A stretch of DNA of 64,000 nt from Candidatus Thiosymbion sp. (GCA_018435665.1 JAHDND010000025.1:1-64000); one strand, 5' to 3'; numbered from the stretch's first letter, positions 9,969 through 18,808 are shown. Notes: generated from the letters alone by a model not told the origin. Program-made: numbers and translations.

Positions 9969-10068
9969 TGCCTCGTCCTCTTGTCTGTGCAGGACCCGCC
10001 ACGACCGGGGATGGGGGTAGCGGGCATCTGCGTTTGGAACCGCAGGAATTATAGCCAACGCCGGGGGA

Positions 10069-11739
10069 TTACCAGTCAGGCGCGGGCACGTTTCCGGCAC
10101 ATGCCGACCGCGGATCACAGCGGCGCACTTGGGCGATGAACCGCGCCGGCCAGTCAACGCCACCGACATGACGCAAATGGGCGTAACTGGCCACCAGATT
10201 CTTGTAGAGGATGCCGTCGTGACGGCCATCCACGCCACTGCCCCGCAGGACCTCATAGCCGTAAACCCAGTCCGGGTCCGGGGTGACGATGGCGGAGTGG
10301 TGGAACTCATGAGCGCTGATTTCCACGGGCTGGCCAGGGCGCCGGGGCCAGGGGAAGGTCGCCAATTCCCGCAGCCGGATATAGCCCCGACCCTGCGGGC
10401 GCTCGTGCATCGCCACATCGGCGTTCAGGACCCCACAGAGCGGGACATAGTCTTCCTTCCAGCGCAGACCCCGACAGAGATACATCAGCCCCCCGCATTC
10501 GGCGTAGACGGCCCCACCAGCCTCAATGAAGGCCTTGACCGCGGCGCGCATGGCGGTATTGGCCGCCAGGTCGTGCATGCGGTACTCGGGAAAGCCGCCA
10601 CCGATGAAGAGTCCCTCCACCGGGGGCAAGCCCGCGTCATGCACCGGGCTGAAGGGGATGAGCACCGCCCCGGCGGCCTCCAGGGCCTCCAGGTCATCGG
10701 GGTAGTAAAAGCCGAAGGCCTCGTCACGGGCGATCCCGATGCGTACCCGCTCCGCAGGCGCTCCTGAAGCATCTGAAGCACATGGCGCACCCGGTTTCCC
10801 CGACACCCCCGACACCCCTGCTCTCGGCATCTCAGAGCGGAAATCGGTCGAGTCGGTCGTCATCGCCGGCACCAGAGGTGGGGCGGCCTGGGCCAAAGCC
10901 ACGGACGGGGTGGGGGGGCCAGTCCTGTCCGAAACCGCGGACGGGGTGACATGTTCAGCCGGGACCGGTACCCCGGGCGGGACGCTACTATCGGCTAAGA
11001 CCGAGTTGAGAGACAGTGGAACGCCATCGGCCGATAATTGCGCCATGGGCAGGGGCGGACTGGCGGAAGCGATGGCCATCAGCCGGTCCAGGTCCACCTG
11101 GCTGGCGACCAGACGGCGGATGTCCTCGATCTGCTCCTCGGCCTCGCGGCTCTCGGTACTGGGCATCAGCCCCAGATGGCGCTCCTCGATCCGGGGTCGG
11201 GATTCCCGGTGGATGGCCCCCAGCAGGGGCAGGTCCGTGTAGTGCTCCACCACCCGGCGCAAGTTGGTCTCGTGCCGGCTGCCGCCCACCTTGTTGAGGA
11301 TGAGACCGGCAATGGTCAGGTCCGGGTCGAAGGCCAGATAACCCAGCAAGAGCGGGGCCAGACCCCGGGACATCCCCTGGACATCCACCAGCAACAGGAC
11401 CGGCGCCCGCAGCAGCTTGGCCAGCTCGGCGTTACTGTTGCTGCCATGCAAGTCCGTGGCATCGTAGAGGCCGACATTGCCCTCAATCAGACCCAGGTCG
11501 GCCCCCGCCATGCCCCGGGCGAAGGTCGCCTGGATCTCCGCCGGCGCCATGGTGTTGTAATCCAGATTCAGACAGGGGCGTCCCGCGGCCTGACCGAGCC
11601 AGAGGGGATCGATATAGTCAGGCCCCTTTTTGAAGGGGCGCACCCGCTGACCCCGGTTGGACAGTTCCCGGCACAGCCCGATGGTCAGCGTCGTCTTACC
11701 GGAGGACTTGTGGGTGGCGGAGATATAGAGACGGGACAT
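10069..11739 (-). CDS. dsrN: DsrN, siroheme amidase (cobyrinate a,c-diamide synthase family)
   Basis: DsrN is thought to amidate siroheme, giving the siroamide cofactor of DsrAB. The protein has the CbiA P-loop domain (YISATHKSSGKTTLTIGL), FKKGPDYIDPLW, LIEGNVGLYD, and a C-terminal class I-like glutamine amidotransferase domain with GGGFPEYR and the nucleophile region YAECGGLMYL, plus EFHHSAI. Between the two domains lies an unusually long Pro/Ala/Ser/Thr-rich linker of roughly 105 residues (bases 10752-11064), far longer than in typical CbiA. I place the start at ATG 11739 (MSRLYISATH); 11754 is an alternative. An earlier in-frame start at 11784 would fall inside a hairpin. Confidence 0.93.
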   Translation of the reverse strand: MSRLYISATHKSSGKTTLTIGLCRELSNRGQRVRPFKKGPDYIDPLWLGQAAGRPCLNLDYNTMAPAEIQATFARGMAGADLGLIEGNVGLYDATDLHGSNSNAELAKLLRAPVLLLVDVQGMSRGLAPLLLGYLAFDPDLTIAGLILNKVGGSRHETNLRRVVEHYTDLPLLGAIHRESRPRIEERHLGLMPSTESREAEEQIEDIRRLVASQVDLDRLMAIASASPPLPMAQLSADGVPLSLNSVLADSSVPPGVPVPAEHVTPSAVSDRTGPPTPSVALAQAAPPLVPAMTTDSTDFRSEMPRAGVSGVSGKPGAPCASDASGAPAERVRIGIARDEAFGFYYPDDLEALEAAGAVLIPFSPVHDAGLPPVEGLFIGGGFPEYRMHDLAANTAMRAAVKAFIEAGGAVYAECGGLMYLCRGLRWKEDYVPLCGVLNADVAMHERPQGRGYIRLRELATFPWPRRPGQPVEISAHEFHHSAIVTPDPDWVYGYEVLRGSGVDGRHDGILYKNLVASYAHLRHVGGVDWPARFIAQVRRCDPRSACAGNVPAPDW

Positions 11740-11773
11740 GCGTGCTAGATGCATGGTCCCTGAAGACGGCAAC

Positions 11774-11801
11774 GGGGATGGCACCCTCTGGCACCATCCC
11801 C
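11774..11801 (-). promoter_or_regulatory. GC-rich hairpin in the dsrP-dsrN intergenic region
   Basis: GGGGATGG (11774-11781) pairs perfectly with CCATCCCC (11794-11801) around a 12-base loop. It lies in the 90-bp gap after dsrP, 20-35 bases before the likely dsrN start. There is no U-tract, so it is more likely an mRNA processing or stability element, or a partial attenuator separating the main dsr genes from dsrNRS. Confidence 0.55.
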
Positions 11802-11829
11802 GCGCGCGTCGCTGGGACCGGGTTCAGGT

Positions 11830-13056
11830 TCAGGCCTTGACCGCGGCGTGGGGGTCCACCTCCTTGTCCGCCAGCGATTCCGGCAGCAATTGCAGGGCCC
11901 GCAGGCCCACCGCGGTGATGAGCATCGCCACGGCCACCCCTCCCAGGCCCAGGAGGAACTCGGGCATGGTCGGGGCATAGCCGGAGATCTGTCCACCCAC
12001 CCCGTCGTGGAAGCCGGATTCGAGGATGGTCTGGTCGGGGAACAGGCTCAACGGGTAGGCCTGGCCGCCGATCACGAGGACATAAAGGCTGGCCATGCCC
12101 CCCAGGATGACCAGGGCGCAAGCCCCGGCCAGCCAGCGGCGGTCCTGCCCGAGGACCGGGTGGAGGATGATGCCAAAGGGCGCCAGCAGACCGAGGAACA
12201 CCCAGCCGAACCAGAAGGCGACGGTGTAGCGCCCCCCACTGACCAGGTAATAATTCACCAGGTCATAGTGCTTGGCACCATAGAGCTTGGTCAGGAAGTA
12301 GATGAGGATGAACAGCAGGACCCCGGCGATGAAGATGGCCATCAGCCCCTTGAGGCGGTTGAGGAGATAGGCCCCGATGGGCCGCTCGTCCTGGGCGCAG
12401 GCGAACATCAGGACCAGGATGAAGACCGCCAGTCCGTAGAGGAAGGACATGACGATGAACATGGGTGCCAGGACCGCGGTGTCGAAGGCCTGCCGGGCGA
12501 CGATGAAGCCGAAGATGGAGCCCGTGCCCGTGGTCAGCAGCAGGCGCCAGGTGAAGGCCAGGGTCCCGGCGGCCTTGTAGTAGGCCCGGAGACGACGGTC
12601 CATCATGGTCACCAGGTAGGCGAGGACGATGGCGATGAAACCGGTGTAGAGCAGCACGTTCCAGGCGAAGATGGAGCGGAAGTTGTAGCTGGTCATGGCC
12701 ACGATCAACCGATCCGGTCGTCCCAGGTCCAGCACCAGCACCAACAGCCCCCCGATGAGCAGGGCCACCGCCAGCAGGCCGGAGAACCGGCCGAGGGGCT
12801 GATAGGGGGTCTTGCCGAAGACGGTACCGATACTGGCGAGGTTGAGGGCCCCGGAGGCGGCGACGATGAGGAAGATGGCAAAGAGGTGGGGGGTACCCCA
12901 TACGATCTCGTTGGTCATCCCCGTGACCCAGTGGCCCTGATGTTCCATGTACCAGAAGGCCAGGCCGCCGATGCCGGCCACGATCGCCAGGAGCGCCAGC
13001 AGACCCCAGTAACGCTGGGGGGCCAGGTGCCATTCGCGGTAAACGATTCGCTTCAT
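11830..13056 (-). CDS. dsrP: DsrP, NrfD/PsrC-type membrane subunit of DsrMKJOP
   Basis: This 408-residue integral membrane protein has about ten hydrophobic segments, for example YWGLLALLAIVAGIGGLAFW, LFAIFLIVAASGALNLASIG and IFIAGVLLFILIYFLT. It belongs to the NrfD/PsrC family and is the quinone-interacting membrane anchor of the DsrMKJOP transmembrane complex. DLGRPDRLIVAMTSYNFRS in the third helix region is a typical conserved NrfD-like stretch. It starts 17 bp after the stop of dsrO, and the two subunits presumably act together as an Fe-S/quinone module on the periplasmic side. Confidence 0.95.
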   Translation of the reverse strand: MKRIVYREWHLAPQRYWGLLALLAIVAGIGGLAFWYMEHQGHWVTGMTNEIVWGTPHLFAIFLIVAASGALNLASIGTVFGKTPYQPLGRFSGLLAVALLIGGLLVLVLDLGRPDRLIVAMTSYNFRSIFAWNVLLYTGFIAIVLAYLVTMMDRRLRAYYKAAGTLAFTWRLLLTTGTGSIFGFIVARQAFDTAVLAPMFIVMSFLYGLAVFILVLMFACAQDERPIGAYLLNRLKGLMAIFIAGVLLFILIYFLTKLYGAKHYDLVNYYLVSGGRYTVAFWFGWVFLGLLAPFGIILHPVLGQDRRWLAGACALVILGGMASLYVLVIGGQAYPLSLFPDQTILESGFHDGVGGQISGYAPTMPEFLLGLGGVAVAMLITAVGLRALQLLPESLADKEVDPHAAVKA

Positions 13057-13073
13057 GTCCAGTAACCCCCGGG

Positions 13074-13874
13074 TCAGACGCCCGCGTAACGCACGCCCGT
13101 GTTCAGGGCGAGATTCTCCCGGAGCTGCCGGCTGGGCAGCTTGGCCAGCGCCTGGCTCAGCGGACTGGCCGGGTCCTTGAGATCGCCGAAGAGGATGGCG
13201 CCATGACCCGCGGCGGCGCAGGCATCGGCGCAGGCGGTGGAGGCCTGGCCGTTATCCCGGCGATGGACGCAGAGGTTGCAGCTCTCAACACACCCCTTGC
13301 CCCGGGGGGCCAGGGTCAGCTTCACCTCGACATTGGTATGGATGAAGGACCGCGCCTTGTAGGGGCAGGCCATCATGCAGTAGCGACAGCCGATACAGAG
13401 ATGACGGTCGACCATGACGATGCCATCGGCCCGTTTGAAGGAGGCGCCGGTCGGGCAGACATCCACGCAGGGCGGGTGCTCACAGTGCTGACACATCAGC
13501 GGCAGGTTGGTGACCTTGCCAGTCAAGTTATCCTGCACCTTGACCTTGCGAATCCAGCGGGCCTCCTGGCGATCCCAGAGGGCGGGGTCTGCCCCCTCGG
13601 GCATCGTCTGGAGATCCAGGCCATTCTCCCGGTCGCAGGCGGAGACGCAGGCCGTGCAGCCCTCGGCGCACTTAGTGGTGTCGATGAGCATGCCGTAGCG
13701 GACCTGGTCCGTAACCTGAACGGCCCGGGGCTCCCCCGCCGTCGGGCCGGGGGATGCGGCGTTGGCCAGGGTGTGGAGCAGGACCCCGGGGGCGAGGGTG
13801 ACGGTCGCCACCCCCGCGGCGGACCGCATGAAGCCGCGGCGGCCCTGATCGATCGCTTCGCTGGGATTGTTCAT
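13074..13874 (-). CDS. dsrO: DsrO, periplasmic Tat-exported ferredoxin-type subunit of DsrMKJOP
   Basis: The 266-residue protein begins MNNPSEAIDQGRRGFMRSAA, with a twin-arginine signal (RRGFM) followed by a hydrophobic stretch ending in LANAA, so it is exported folded by Tat. Four cysteine groups typical of four [4Fe-4S] clusters follow: CAEGCTACVSAC, CQHCEHPPCVDVCP, CIGCRYCMMACP and CVESCNLC. It is expected to pass electrons between DsrJ hemes and DsrP. I chose the ATG at 13874 because it places the Tat signal correctly; a longer reading starting at 14003 would run into dsrJ. The gap to dsrJ is 13 bp. Confidence 0.95.
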   Translation of the reverse strand: MNNPSEAIDQGRRGFMRSAAGVATVTLAPGVLLHTLANAASPGPTAGEPRAVQVTDQVRYGMLIDTTKCAEGCTACVSACDRENGLDLQTMPEGADPALWDRQEARWIRKVKVQDNLTGKVTNLPLMCQHCEHPPCVDVCPTGASFKRADGIVMVDRHLCIGCRYCMMACPYKARSFIHTNVEVKLTLAPRGKGCVESCNLCVHRRDNGQASTACADACAAAGHGAILFGDLKDPASPLSQALAKLPSRQLRENLALNTGVRYAGV

Positions 13875-13887
13875 GTCGTTCGCCTTC

Positions 13888-14364
13888 TCAGCGGACTGTC
13901 GTCTGGGGATGCCCAGGCGGCAGCGGGGTGCCAGGGGCCACGCCCGGGGCCGGCGCCGCGCCGCCGCCCGGACCCAGGGGCCCCCCGGCCGGGACGGTGG
14001 CATGGCAGTCGAAACAGTTCAGCCGCACCGCCGCGAACTCGTGGCAGGCGCCGCAGAACTGCCGGTCGTCGTTGACGGGCACGGGGTGCCCGCTCGGGCC
14101 CTGGGCCACGTGGCAGGCAATGCATCCCGCCAGGCTGTGCTTGGTGGAGCGGATGCCATCATGGACCGTCGCGTCACGCTGGTGCTTGATCACCTCCATG
14201 TGATTGCGGCGCATGAAATCGGTCGGCTCCACGCAGCGCTGCTCCTTCGCGGCCTGCGACCCAGGGATCACGAAATTGCTGCCGCCGGCCTGGACGGCCA
14301 GGGCCAGCAAGGCCCCGGCCAGCCCCAGGATGACGCGGCCGCCTGTGACAAGGGCAGTTGCCAT
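13888..14364 (-). CDS. dsrJ: DsrJ, periplasmic triheme cytochrome c of DsrMKJOP
   Basis: The 158-residue protein has an N-terminal hydrophobic segment (VILGLAGALLALAVQAG) that is probably an uncleaved anchor. Three CxxCH heme sites follow: CIACH (81-85), CGACH (104-108) and CFDCH (117-121). Cys44 in EQRCVEPTDFMRRNHM matches the position of the cysteine described as an unusual His/Cys heme ligand in Allochromatium DsrJ. Several His residues (H55, H61, H68, H76) are available as distal ligands. The C-terminal ~35 residues are Pro/Gly/Ala-rich and look disordered. Spacing to dsrL is 17 bp. Confidence 0.96.
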   Translation of the reverse strand: MATALVTGGRVILGLAGALLALAVQAGGSNFVIPGSQAAKEQRCVEPTDFMRRNHMEVIKHQRDATVHDGIRSTKHSLAGCIACHVAQGPSGHPVPVNDDRQFCGACHEFAAVRLNCFDCHATVPAGGPLGPGGGAAPAPGVAPGTPLPPGHPQTTVR

Positions 14365-14381
14365 CGTCTTCTCCCCGGTGA

Positions 14382-16343
14382 TTACTCGCCAAGCCCCATT
14401 TTGATGTAGCCGGTGGGGCAGACATCGGCGCAGATATGACAGCCGATACAGCGGGTGTAGTCGGTGGCGACATAGCGTCCGGTGGTGTTCTTGCCCTTCT
14501 CGACGCGGTACACGGCGTCCTGCGGGCAGAAGATGACGCAGTTGTCACACTCGAAGCACATACCACAGCTCATGCAGCGCTTGGCCTCGTCGATGGCCTC
14601 CTTTTCGGACAGGCCAATGACGCGCTCCTTGAAGTGGCCCAGGACGTCCTCGGCGGTCGGCACCTCTTCCTTACGCAGATTGCGGGCGTGGTAGCCAAAG
14701 TGGCCAAGGAAGAGCTCGTCATGAGGGATGATCTCGGCGCCGGAACGATCCTCGTAGTTGTGGATGGCCCAGTTACCGCCGGAGGTCCCGCGCATGTCGC
14801 CCCGCTCGGCGGGATCGAACTTCTCGGGGGCCAGGTGGGCCTCTTCCATCTTCCGCAGCAGGTCGAAGTGATGGACATCGACCTTGGGCCGGCGGCTGAA
14901 CTCCTCCTGGCGCAGGTACTCGTCGATGGAGTCGGCGGCCACCGAGGCCTGACCGATGGCGGTGGTCAGCAGGTGCGGGCGGATGATGTCTCCGGCGACG
15001 AAGTGGCCAGGCTTGTTCGGCACCTGATGGAACTTGTCGGCATTGATCAGGCCGCGACCATTGTCCAGGCTCTCAAGGCCGGTGAGGTCGCCCCCTTGGC
15101 CGATGGCGGAGACGATGAGGTCGGCCTCGATGACCCGCTCGGTACCCTCGACGGGGATGGGACGCATGCCGTCCATGGTGCAGTCACACACCTTGAGGCC
15201 CGTGGCGCGGCCATCCGGTCCCTTGATCAGGGCGATGGGCATGACGCCATCGAGGATGGTGACGCCCTCGGTCAAGGCATCATGGACCTCGTGCTCGGAG
15301 GCAGTCATCTTCGTCCGCGGGAAGAGGGAGGTCAGGGTGACCTCCGCGCCCTGGGCCTTGGCGGTGACGGCGGCGTCATGGGCGACATAACCGTCGTGGA
15401 TGACCGTCTCCGGCAGGTCGGAGGGTTTGGCGTTCTCGATATGGCCGATGCGGCGCGCCACGGAGACGACGTCGATGGAGGTATCGCCACCGCCCACGCA
15501 CACCACCTTGCTGGCGGTGACCTTCATGCGCCCCTCGTTGAAGGCCTTGAGGAAGGCAACGCCGGAGACGCAGTTGGGGGTACCGGCCCAACCCTCGACG
15601 GGCAGCCCACGGCCACTCTGGCAACCGATGGCCCAGAGAATGGCGTCAAAATCCTTTTCCAGTTGCTCGATGGCGATGTCCTGACCGACGCGGACCCCCA
15701 GCTTCACCTCGACCTGGCCCATGTCGATGATGCGCTGGATCTCGGCATCCAGCTTGTCGCGCGGCACGCGATAGCCGGGGATACCGAACTTAAACATGCC
15801 ACCCAGGCCCTGATTGGACTCAAAAATGGTGCAGGCATGGCCCTTGCGCCGCAGTTGATAGGCCGCGGCGAGGCCGGCGGGTCCACCGCCGATGATGGCG
15901 ACCTTCTTGCCGGTATCGGGGCCGGCGACGAAGCCATAGCCGTTAGCGATGGCGGTATCGCCGATGAACTGCTCGACGGAGTTGATGCCGACGAAGTCTT
16001 CCAGTTCGTTACGGTTGCAGCCGTCCTGACAGGGGGCCGGGCAGACGCGGCCCATCATGGCCGGGAAGGGATTGGCGTCGGTGGAACGGCGGAAGGCGTA
16101 TTCCTGCCAATCGACCCCGACCGGCGGTTTCTCCTGCTGGCGGACGATGGCCAGCCAGCCGCGGATGTCCTCGCCGGAAGGGCAGGAACCCTGGCAGGGA
16201 GGCGTCTTATGGACGTAAGTCGGACACTTGTGGGAGGTGTCCTGGACGAAGATCTTTTCGGTGAAGCTGCGCCAGGCATTGTCGCCGTCTTTGTAACGCC
16301 GCCAGGAAACCTTGGTCTTCATGTCTTCGCTGGAAGTCGCCAT
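14382..16343 (-). CDS. dsrL: DsrL, iron-sulfur flavoprotein NAD(P)H oxidoreductase
   Basis: DsrL is a GltD-like FAD enzyme that links the dsr pathway to NAD(P)H; in sulfur oxidisers it takes electrons from DsrAB/DsrC to NAD(P)+. The 653 residues contain an N-terminal Fe-S segment (PPCQGSCPSGEDIRGW, then CPAPCQDGCNRNELE), the FAD-binding GGGPAGLAAAYQLRRKGH, the NAD(P)-binding VCVGGGDTSIDVVSVARR, GHFVAGDIIRPHLLTTAIGQ closing the FAD site, and a C-terminal double [4Fe-4S] ferredoxin (CMSCGMCFECDNCVIFCP, CIGCHICADVCP). AAGGAGA lies seven bases before the ATG at 16343, which supports this start. Confidence 0.96.
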   Translation of the reverse strand: MATSSEDMKTKVSWRRYKDGDNAWRSFTEKIFVQDTSHKCPTYVHKTPPCQGSCPSGEDIRGWLAIVRQQEKPPVGVDWQEYAFRRSTDANPFPAMMGRVCPAPCQDGCNRNELEDFVGINSVEQFIGDTAIANGYGFVAGPDTGKKVAIIGGGPAGLAAAYQLRRKGHACTIFESNQGLGGMFKFGIPGYRVPRDKLDAEIQRIIDMGQVEVKLGVRVGQDIAIEQLEKDFDAILWAIGCQSGRGLPVEGWAGTPNCVSGVAFLKAFNEGRMKVTASKVVCVGGGDTSIDVVSVARRIGHIENAKPSDLPETVIHDGYVAHDAAVTAKAQGAEVTLTSLFPRTKMTASEHEVHDALTEGVTILDGVMPIALIKGPDGRATGLKVCDCTMDGMRPIPVEGTERVIEADLIVSAIGQGGDLTGLESLDNGRGLINADKFHQVPNKPGHFVAGDIIRPHLLTTAIGQASVAADSIDEYLRQEEFSRRPKVDVHHFDLLRKMEEAHLAPEKFDPAERGDMRGTSGGNWAIHNYEDRSGAEIIPHDELFLGHFGYHARNLRKEEVPTAEDVLGHFKERVIGLSEKEAIDEAKRCMSCGMCFECDNCVIFCPQDAVYRVEKGKNTTGRYVATDYTRCIGCHICADVCPTGYIKMGLGE

Positions 16344-16427
16344 GGATTGTTCTCCTTACCAGTAGGAACCCGTGTTTTGAATTCTGTGCCACCGCGCGGC
16401 GGGCGCGATGACGGCAATGGATGCGAC

Positions 16428-17987
16428 TCAGTCCTCGTCGTCCGCGGACTCGTCGTCATCCTCCTCCTCGTCTTCGTCGTCCAGGTCATCGTCCTCCCCG
16501 GGGGTGAGGACGATGGCGTTGGACACCAATTGGTGCACGCTGACGATCTGCTCCATCTCCATGCCGTAGTAAGGCAGCACCTTGGTGAACTGGCTCTTGC
16601 AGATGGCGCAGATGGCAGCCATGTGGGTTACGCCCTTCTCCTGCATGACGTTGTTGAGAGCCGTCATGCGCGGCAGGGCACCCTTGACCCGCAATTCCAT
16701 GAGGTCGTCCGTGAGGAGACCGCCACCGCCGCCGCAACAGAAGGTGCGTTCGCGGATGGTCTCCTCGTCCATGTCATGGAAGTGGTTGCAGACCGCCTGG
16801 ATGACGGCCCGCGGAATGTCGAACTGCCCACCCGGGGTGGGCCCCATGCGGCTGGCGCGGGCCACGTTGCAGGAGTCGTGGTAGGTCAGCACCATGTCGT
16901 CGTTCTGGGACTTGTCGAGGTTCAGCTTGCCCTGCTGGATGAGGTCGTGGGTGAACTCGCAGATGTGCTGGGGCACCGGGTAGCGGGGATCGAGGAAGTC
17001 CCAGGGCCCGGCCAGGGTGTTGAGGAAGCTATAGGCGACGCGCCAGGCATGGCCGCATTCGCCGAAGACGATGCGCTTGACCTTGAGCTGGATGGCGGCC
17101 TCGCGGATGCGCTGGGAGACCCGCCGCATGTTCTCGTAGGAACCGATGAACATGCCGAAGTTGGCCGCCTCCGAGGCATGGGTGCTCAGGGTCCAGGAGA
17201 CCCCGGCCTCATGGAAGACCTTGCCATAGCCCACCAGGCCATCGACATGGGGCTCGGCGAAGAAGTCCGCCGACGGCGTGACCAGCAGGATCTCGGCACC
17301 GACCTTGTCGATGGGGTAACGGACCTTCACGCCGGTATCGTCGTAGACATCCTCTTCCAGGCCCTCGAGGGTGTCGCGGAGGGCCGGACCCGGCAGGCCC
17401 AGGTTGTTACCGATCTTGTAGACCTTGCCGATGATCTCGTTGCAGTATTTCTGGCCGACGCCGATGTGGTCCATGATCTCGCGCGCGGCCATGGAGATCT
17501 CGGCGGTGTCGATGCCATAGGGGCAGAAGACCGAGCAGCGGCGACACTGGGAGCACTGGTGGAAGTAGCTGTACCAGTCGTCCAGCACCTCCTTGGTCAG
17601 GTCCTCGGCGCCCACCAGTTTGGGGAACCACTTGCCGGGCAGGGTGAAGTAGCGTCGGTACACCTTGCGCATCAGGTCCTGGCGACCCACCGGCATGTTC
17701 TTCGGGTCCTTGGTGCCAATGTAGTAATGGCACTTGTCGGTGCAGGAGCCACACTTGACGCAGGCATCCATGTAGACCTGTAGGGACCGGTAGCGACCCA
17801 ACAGGTCGCCGAATTTGGCGATGGCCTTGTTCTGCCAGTCATCCACCAATTCGCCGGGAAAACCCAGGGGCTCCTGATGATCGGGTTTGGCGACGAAAGG
17901 CCGGGAGTGGGCCATGACCCCGGGCACAACCTCCGGAATCTCCAGGTAGGGTTGGAGCTCGGGAACCTCCAGGTTAGCCTTTGCCAT
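16428..17987 (-). CDS. dsrK: DsrK, HdrD-like catalytic subunit of DsrMKJOP with acidic C-terminal tail
   Basis: DsrK resembles heterodisulfide reductase HdrD and is the proposed site that reduces or oxidises the DsrC disulfide/trisulfide. Two ferredoxin-type clusters are ligated by C76, C79, C82, C86 and C145, C148, C151, C155. Two CCG-like domains follow: FGECGHAW (C311), YHDSCNVAR (C373), CCGGGGG (C417-C418) and AICAICKSQF (C460, C463), the noncubane-cluster ligands in HdrB/D. Residues 498-519 are almost entirely Asp/Glu, an odd acidic tail outside the conserved fold. It acts at the cytoplasmic membrane with DsrM. There is a 92-bp gap to dsrM and an 84-bp gap to dsrL. Confidence 0.96.
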   Translation of the reverse strand: MAKANLEVPELQPYLEIPEVVPGVMAHSRPFVAKPDHQEPLGFPGELVDDWQNKAIAKFGDLLGRYRSLQVYMDACVKCGSCTDKCHYYIGTKDPKNMPVGRQDLMRKVYRRYFTLPGKWFPKLVGAEDLTKEVLDDWYSYFHQCSQCRRCSVFCPYGIDTAEISMAAREIMDHIGVGQKYCNEIIGKVYKIGNNLGLPGPALRDTLEGLEEDVYDDTGVKVRYPIDKVGAEILLVTPSADFFAEPHVDGLVGYGKVFHEAGVSWTLSTHASEAANFGMFIGSYENMRRVSQRIREAAIQLKVKRIVFGECGHAWRVAYSFLNTLAGPWDFLDPRYPVPQHICEFTHDLIQQGKLNLDKSQNDDMVLTYHDSCNVARASRMGPTPGGQFDIPRAVIQAVCNHFHDMDEETIRERTFCCGGGGGLLTDDLMELRVKGALPRMTALNNVMQEKGVTHMAAICAICKSQFTKVLPYYGMEMEQIVSVHQLVSNAIVLTPGEDDDLDDEDEEEDDDESADDED

Positions 17988-18079
17988 GATTCAACCTCGT
18001 CCGCATAGCTTGTCGTATCGTGCCAGGGTCCGATCGCGCCAGGTCTGCCAGGGCGCGTGCCGGATTGCCAGACCGCGCC

Positions 18080-18808
18080 TTATTGTTCGAGCCGCCGGGC
18101 CCAGGGTGCCAAATGCCGCTCCTCGCGCGGGTTGTCGACCTGGTTGCGCGTCGGGCTGAAGAAGAGCCCAGGGGCATGCAACAACTTGCTGTAGGGGAAG
18201 ACGATCATGAGGATGGCCACCAACAACAGATGCAGCAGGAGCAGCGGGTCCGCGGGCAGGGGCTGGATGTGGAAGCTCAGCAGCCCGAGGAAGAATTGCT
18301 TGACCGAGACGACGTCGACGTGGACGACGAAGGTCATACCCAGGCCCGTGAGACCGATACCGATCAGCAGGGCCAGGATCAGATGATCCGAGGGTCCGGT
18401 GATGTAGCGCACCCGATTGACCAAGAAGCGCCGCCCCCAGAGGCCAACGAGGCCAACCACCATGGCCATGCCCCCGTAGATGCCGAAGGGCTGGATTAAC
18501 TCGATGGGCAACCAGACCGGATCCATGAAATAGCGCAGATGGCGCAGGGTGACCAGGAGCAGGCCGAAGTGGAAGATCCAGCCGAAGAGCCAGGTCCACT
18601 TGTTACCCTTGAACAGGCTTTCAAACAGCACCACTTCCCTGACCAGCCGGAAAACGACGCCACCCTTGGTGACCGGGGCCGGCGTGGTCGGGATCTTGAG
18701 GGGCGCGGGGGTACGCGCGTATTGCGCAATCTTGTTCACCAGGCCGACCAGGAGAATCAGGACGGCGAGATAGAACAACGAGGCATATACAACGGTCAGG
18801 AATGACAT
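18080..18808 (-). CDS. dsrM: DsrM, cytochrome b-type membrane subunit of DsrMKJOP
   Basis: This 242-residue membrane protein has about five to six transmembrane helices related to NarI, with histidines suited to heme b ligation (WIFHFGLLLVTLRHLRYF in one helix; VVHVDVVSVKQF and LLLLHLLLVAILM in later ones). It anchors DsrK at the cytoplasmic side and handles quinone electrons. The N-terminus is itself a membrane segment (LTVVYASLFYLAVLILLVGLV). The start at ATG 18808 leaves a 170-bp gap to dsrC that carries a strong hairpin. Confidence 0.95.
   Translation of the reverse strand: MSFLTVVYASLFYLAVLILLVGLVNKIAQYARTPAPLKIPTTPAPVTKGGVVFRLVREVVLFESLFKGNKWTWLFGWIFHFGLLLVTLRHLRYFMDPVWLPIELIQPFGIYGGMAMVVGLVGLWGRRFLVNRVRYITGPSDHLILALLIGIGLTGLGMTFVVHVDVVSVKQFFLGLLSFHIQPLPADPLLLLHLLLVAILMIVFPYSKLLHAPGLFFSPTRNQVDNPREERHLAPWARRLEQ

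Noticed and set aside
9969..10418. N-terminal extension of dsrR upstream to 10418
   Set aside because: It would overlap the 3' end of dsrN and adds sequence absent from the DsrR fold; MFKLTPAAV at 9968 is the natural start.
14436..17783. Very long plus-strand open frame of 1115 codons opposite dsrL and dsrK
   Set aside because: It is antisense to two certain genes with full motif sets; its translation is repetitive Gly/Val/Asp/His sequence typical of the complementary frame in GC-rich DNA and matches no family.
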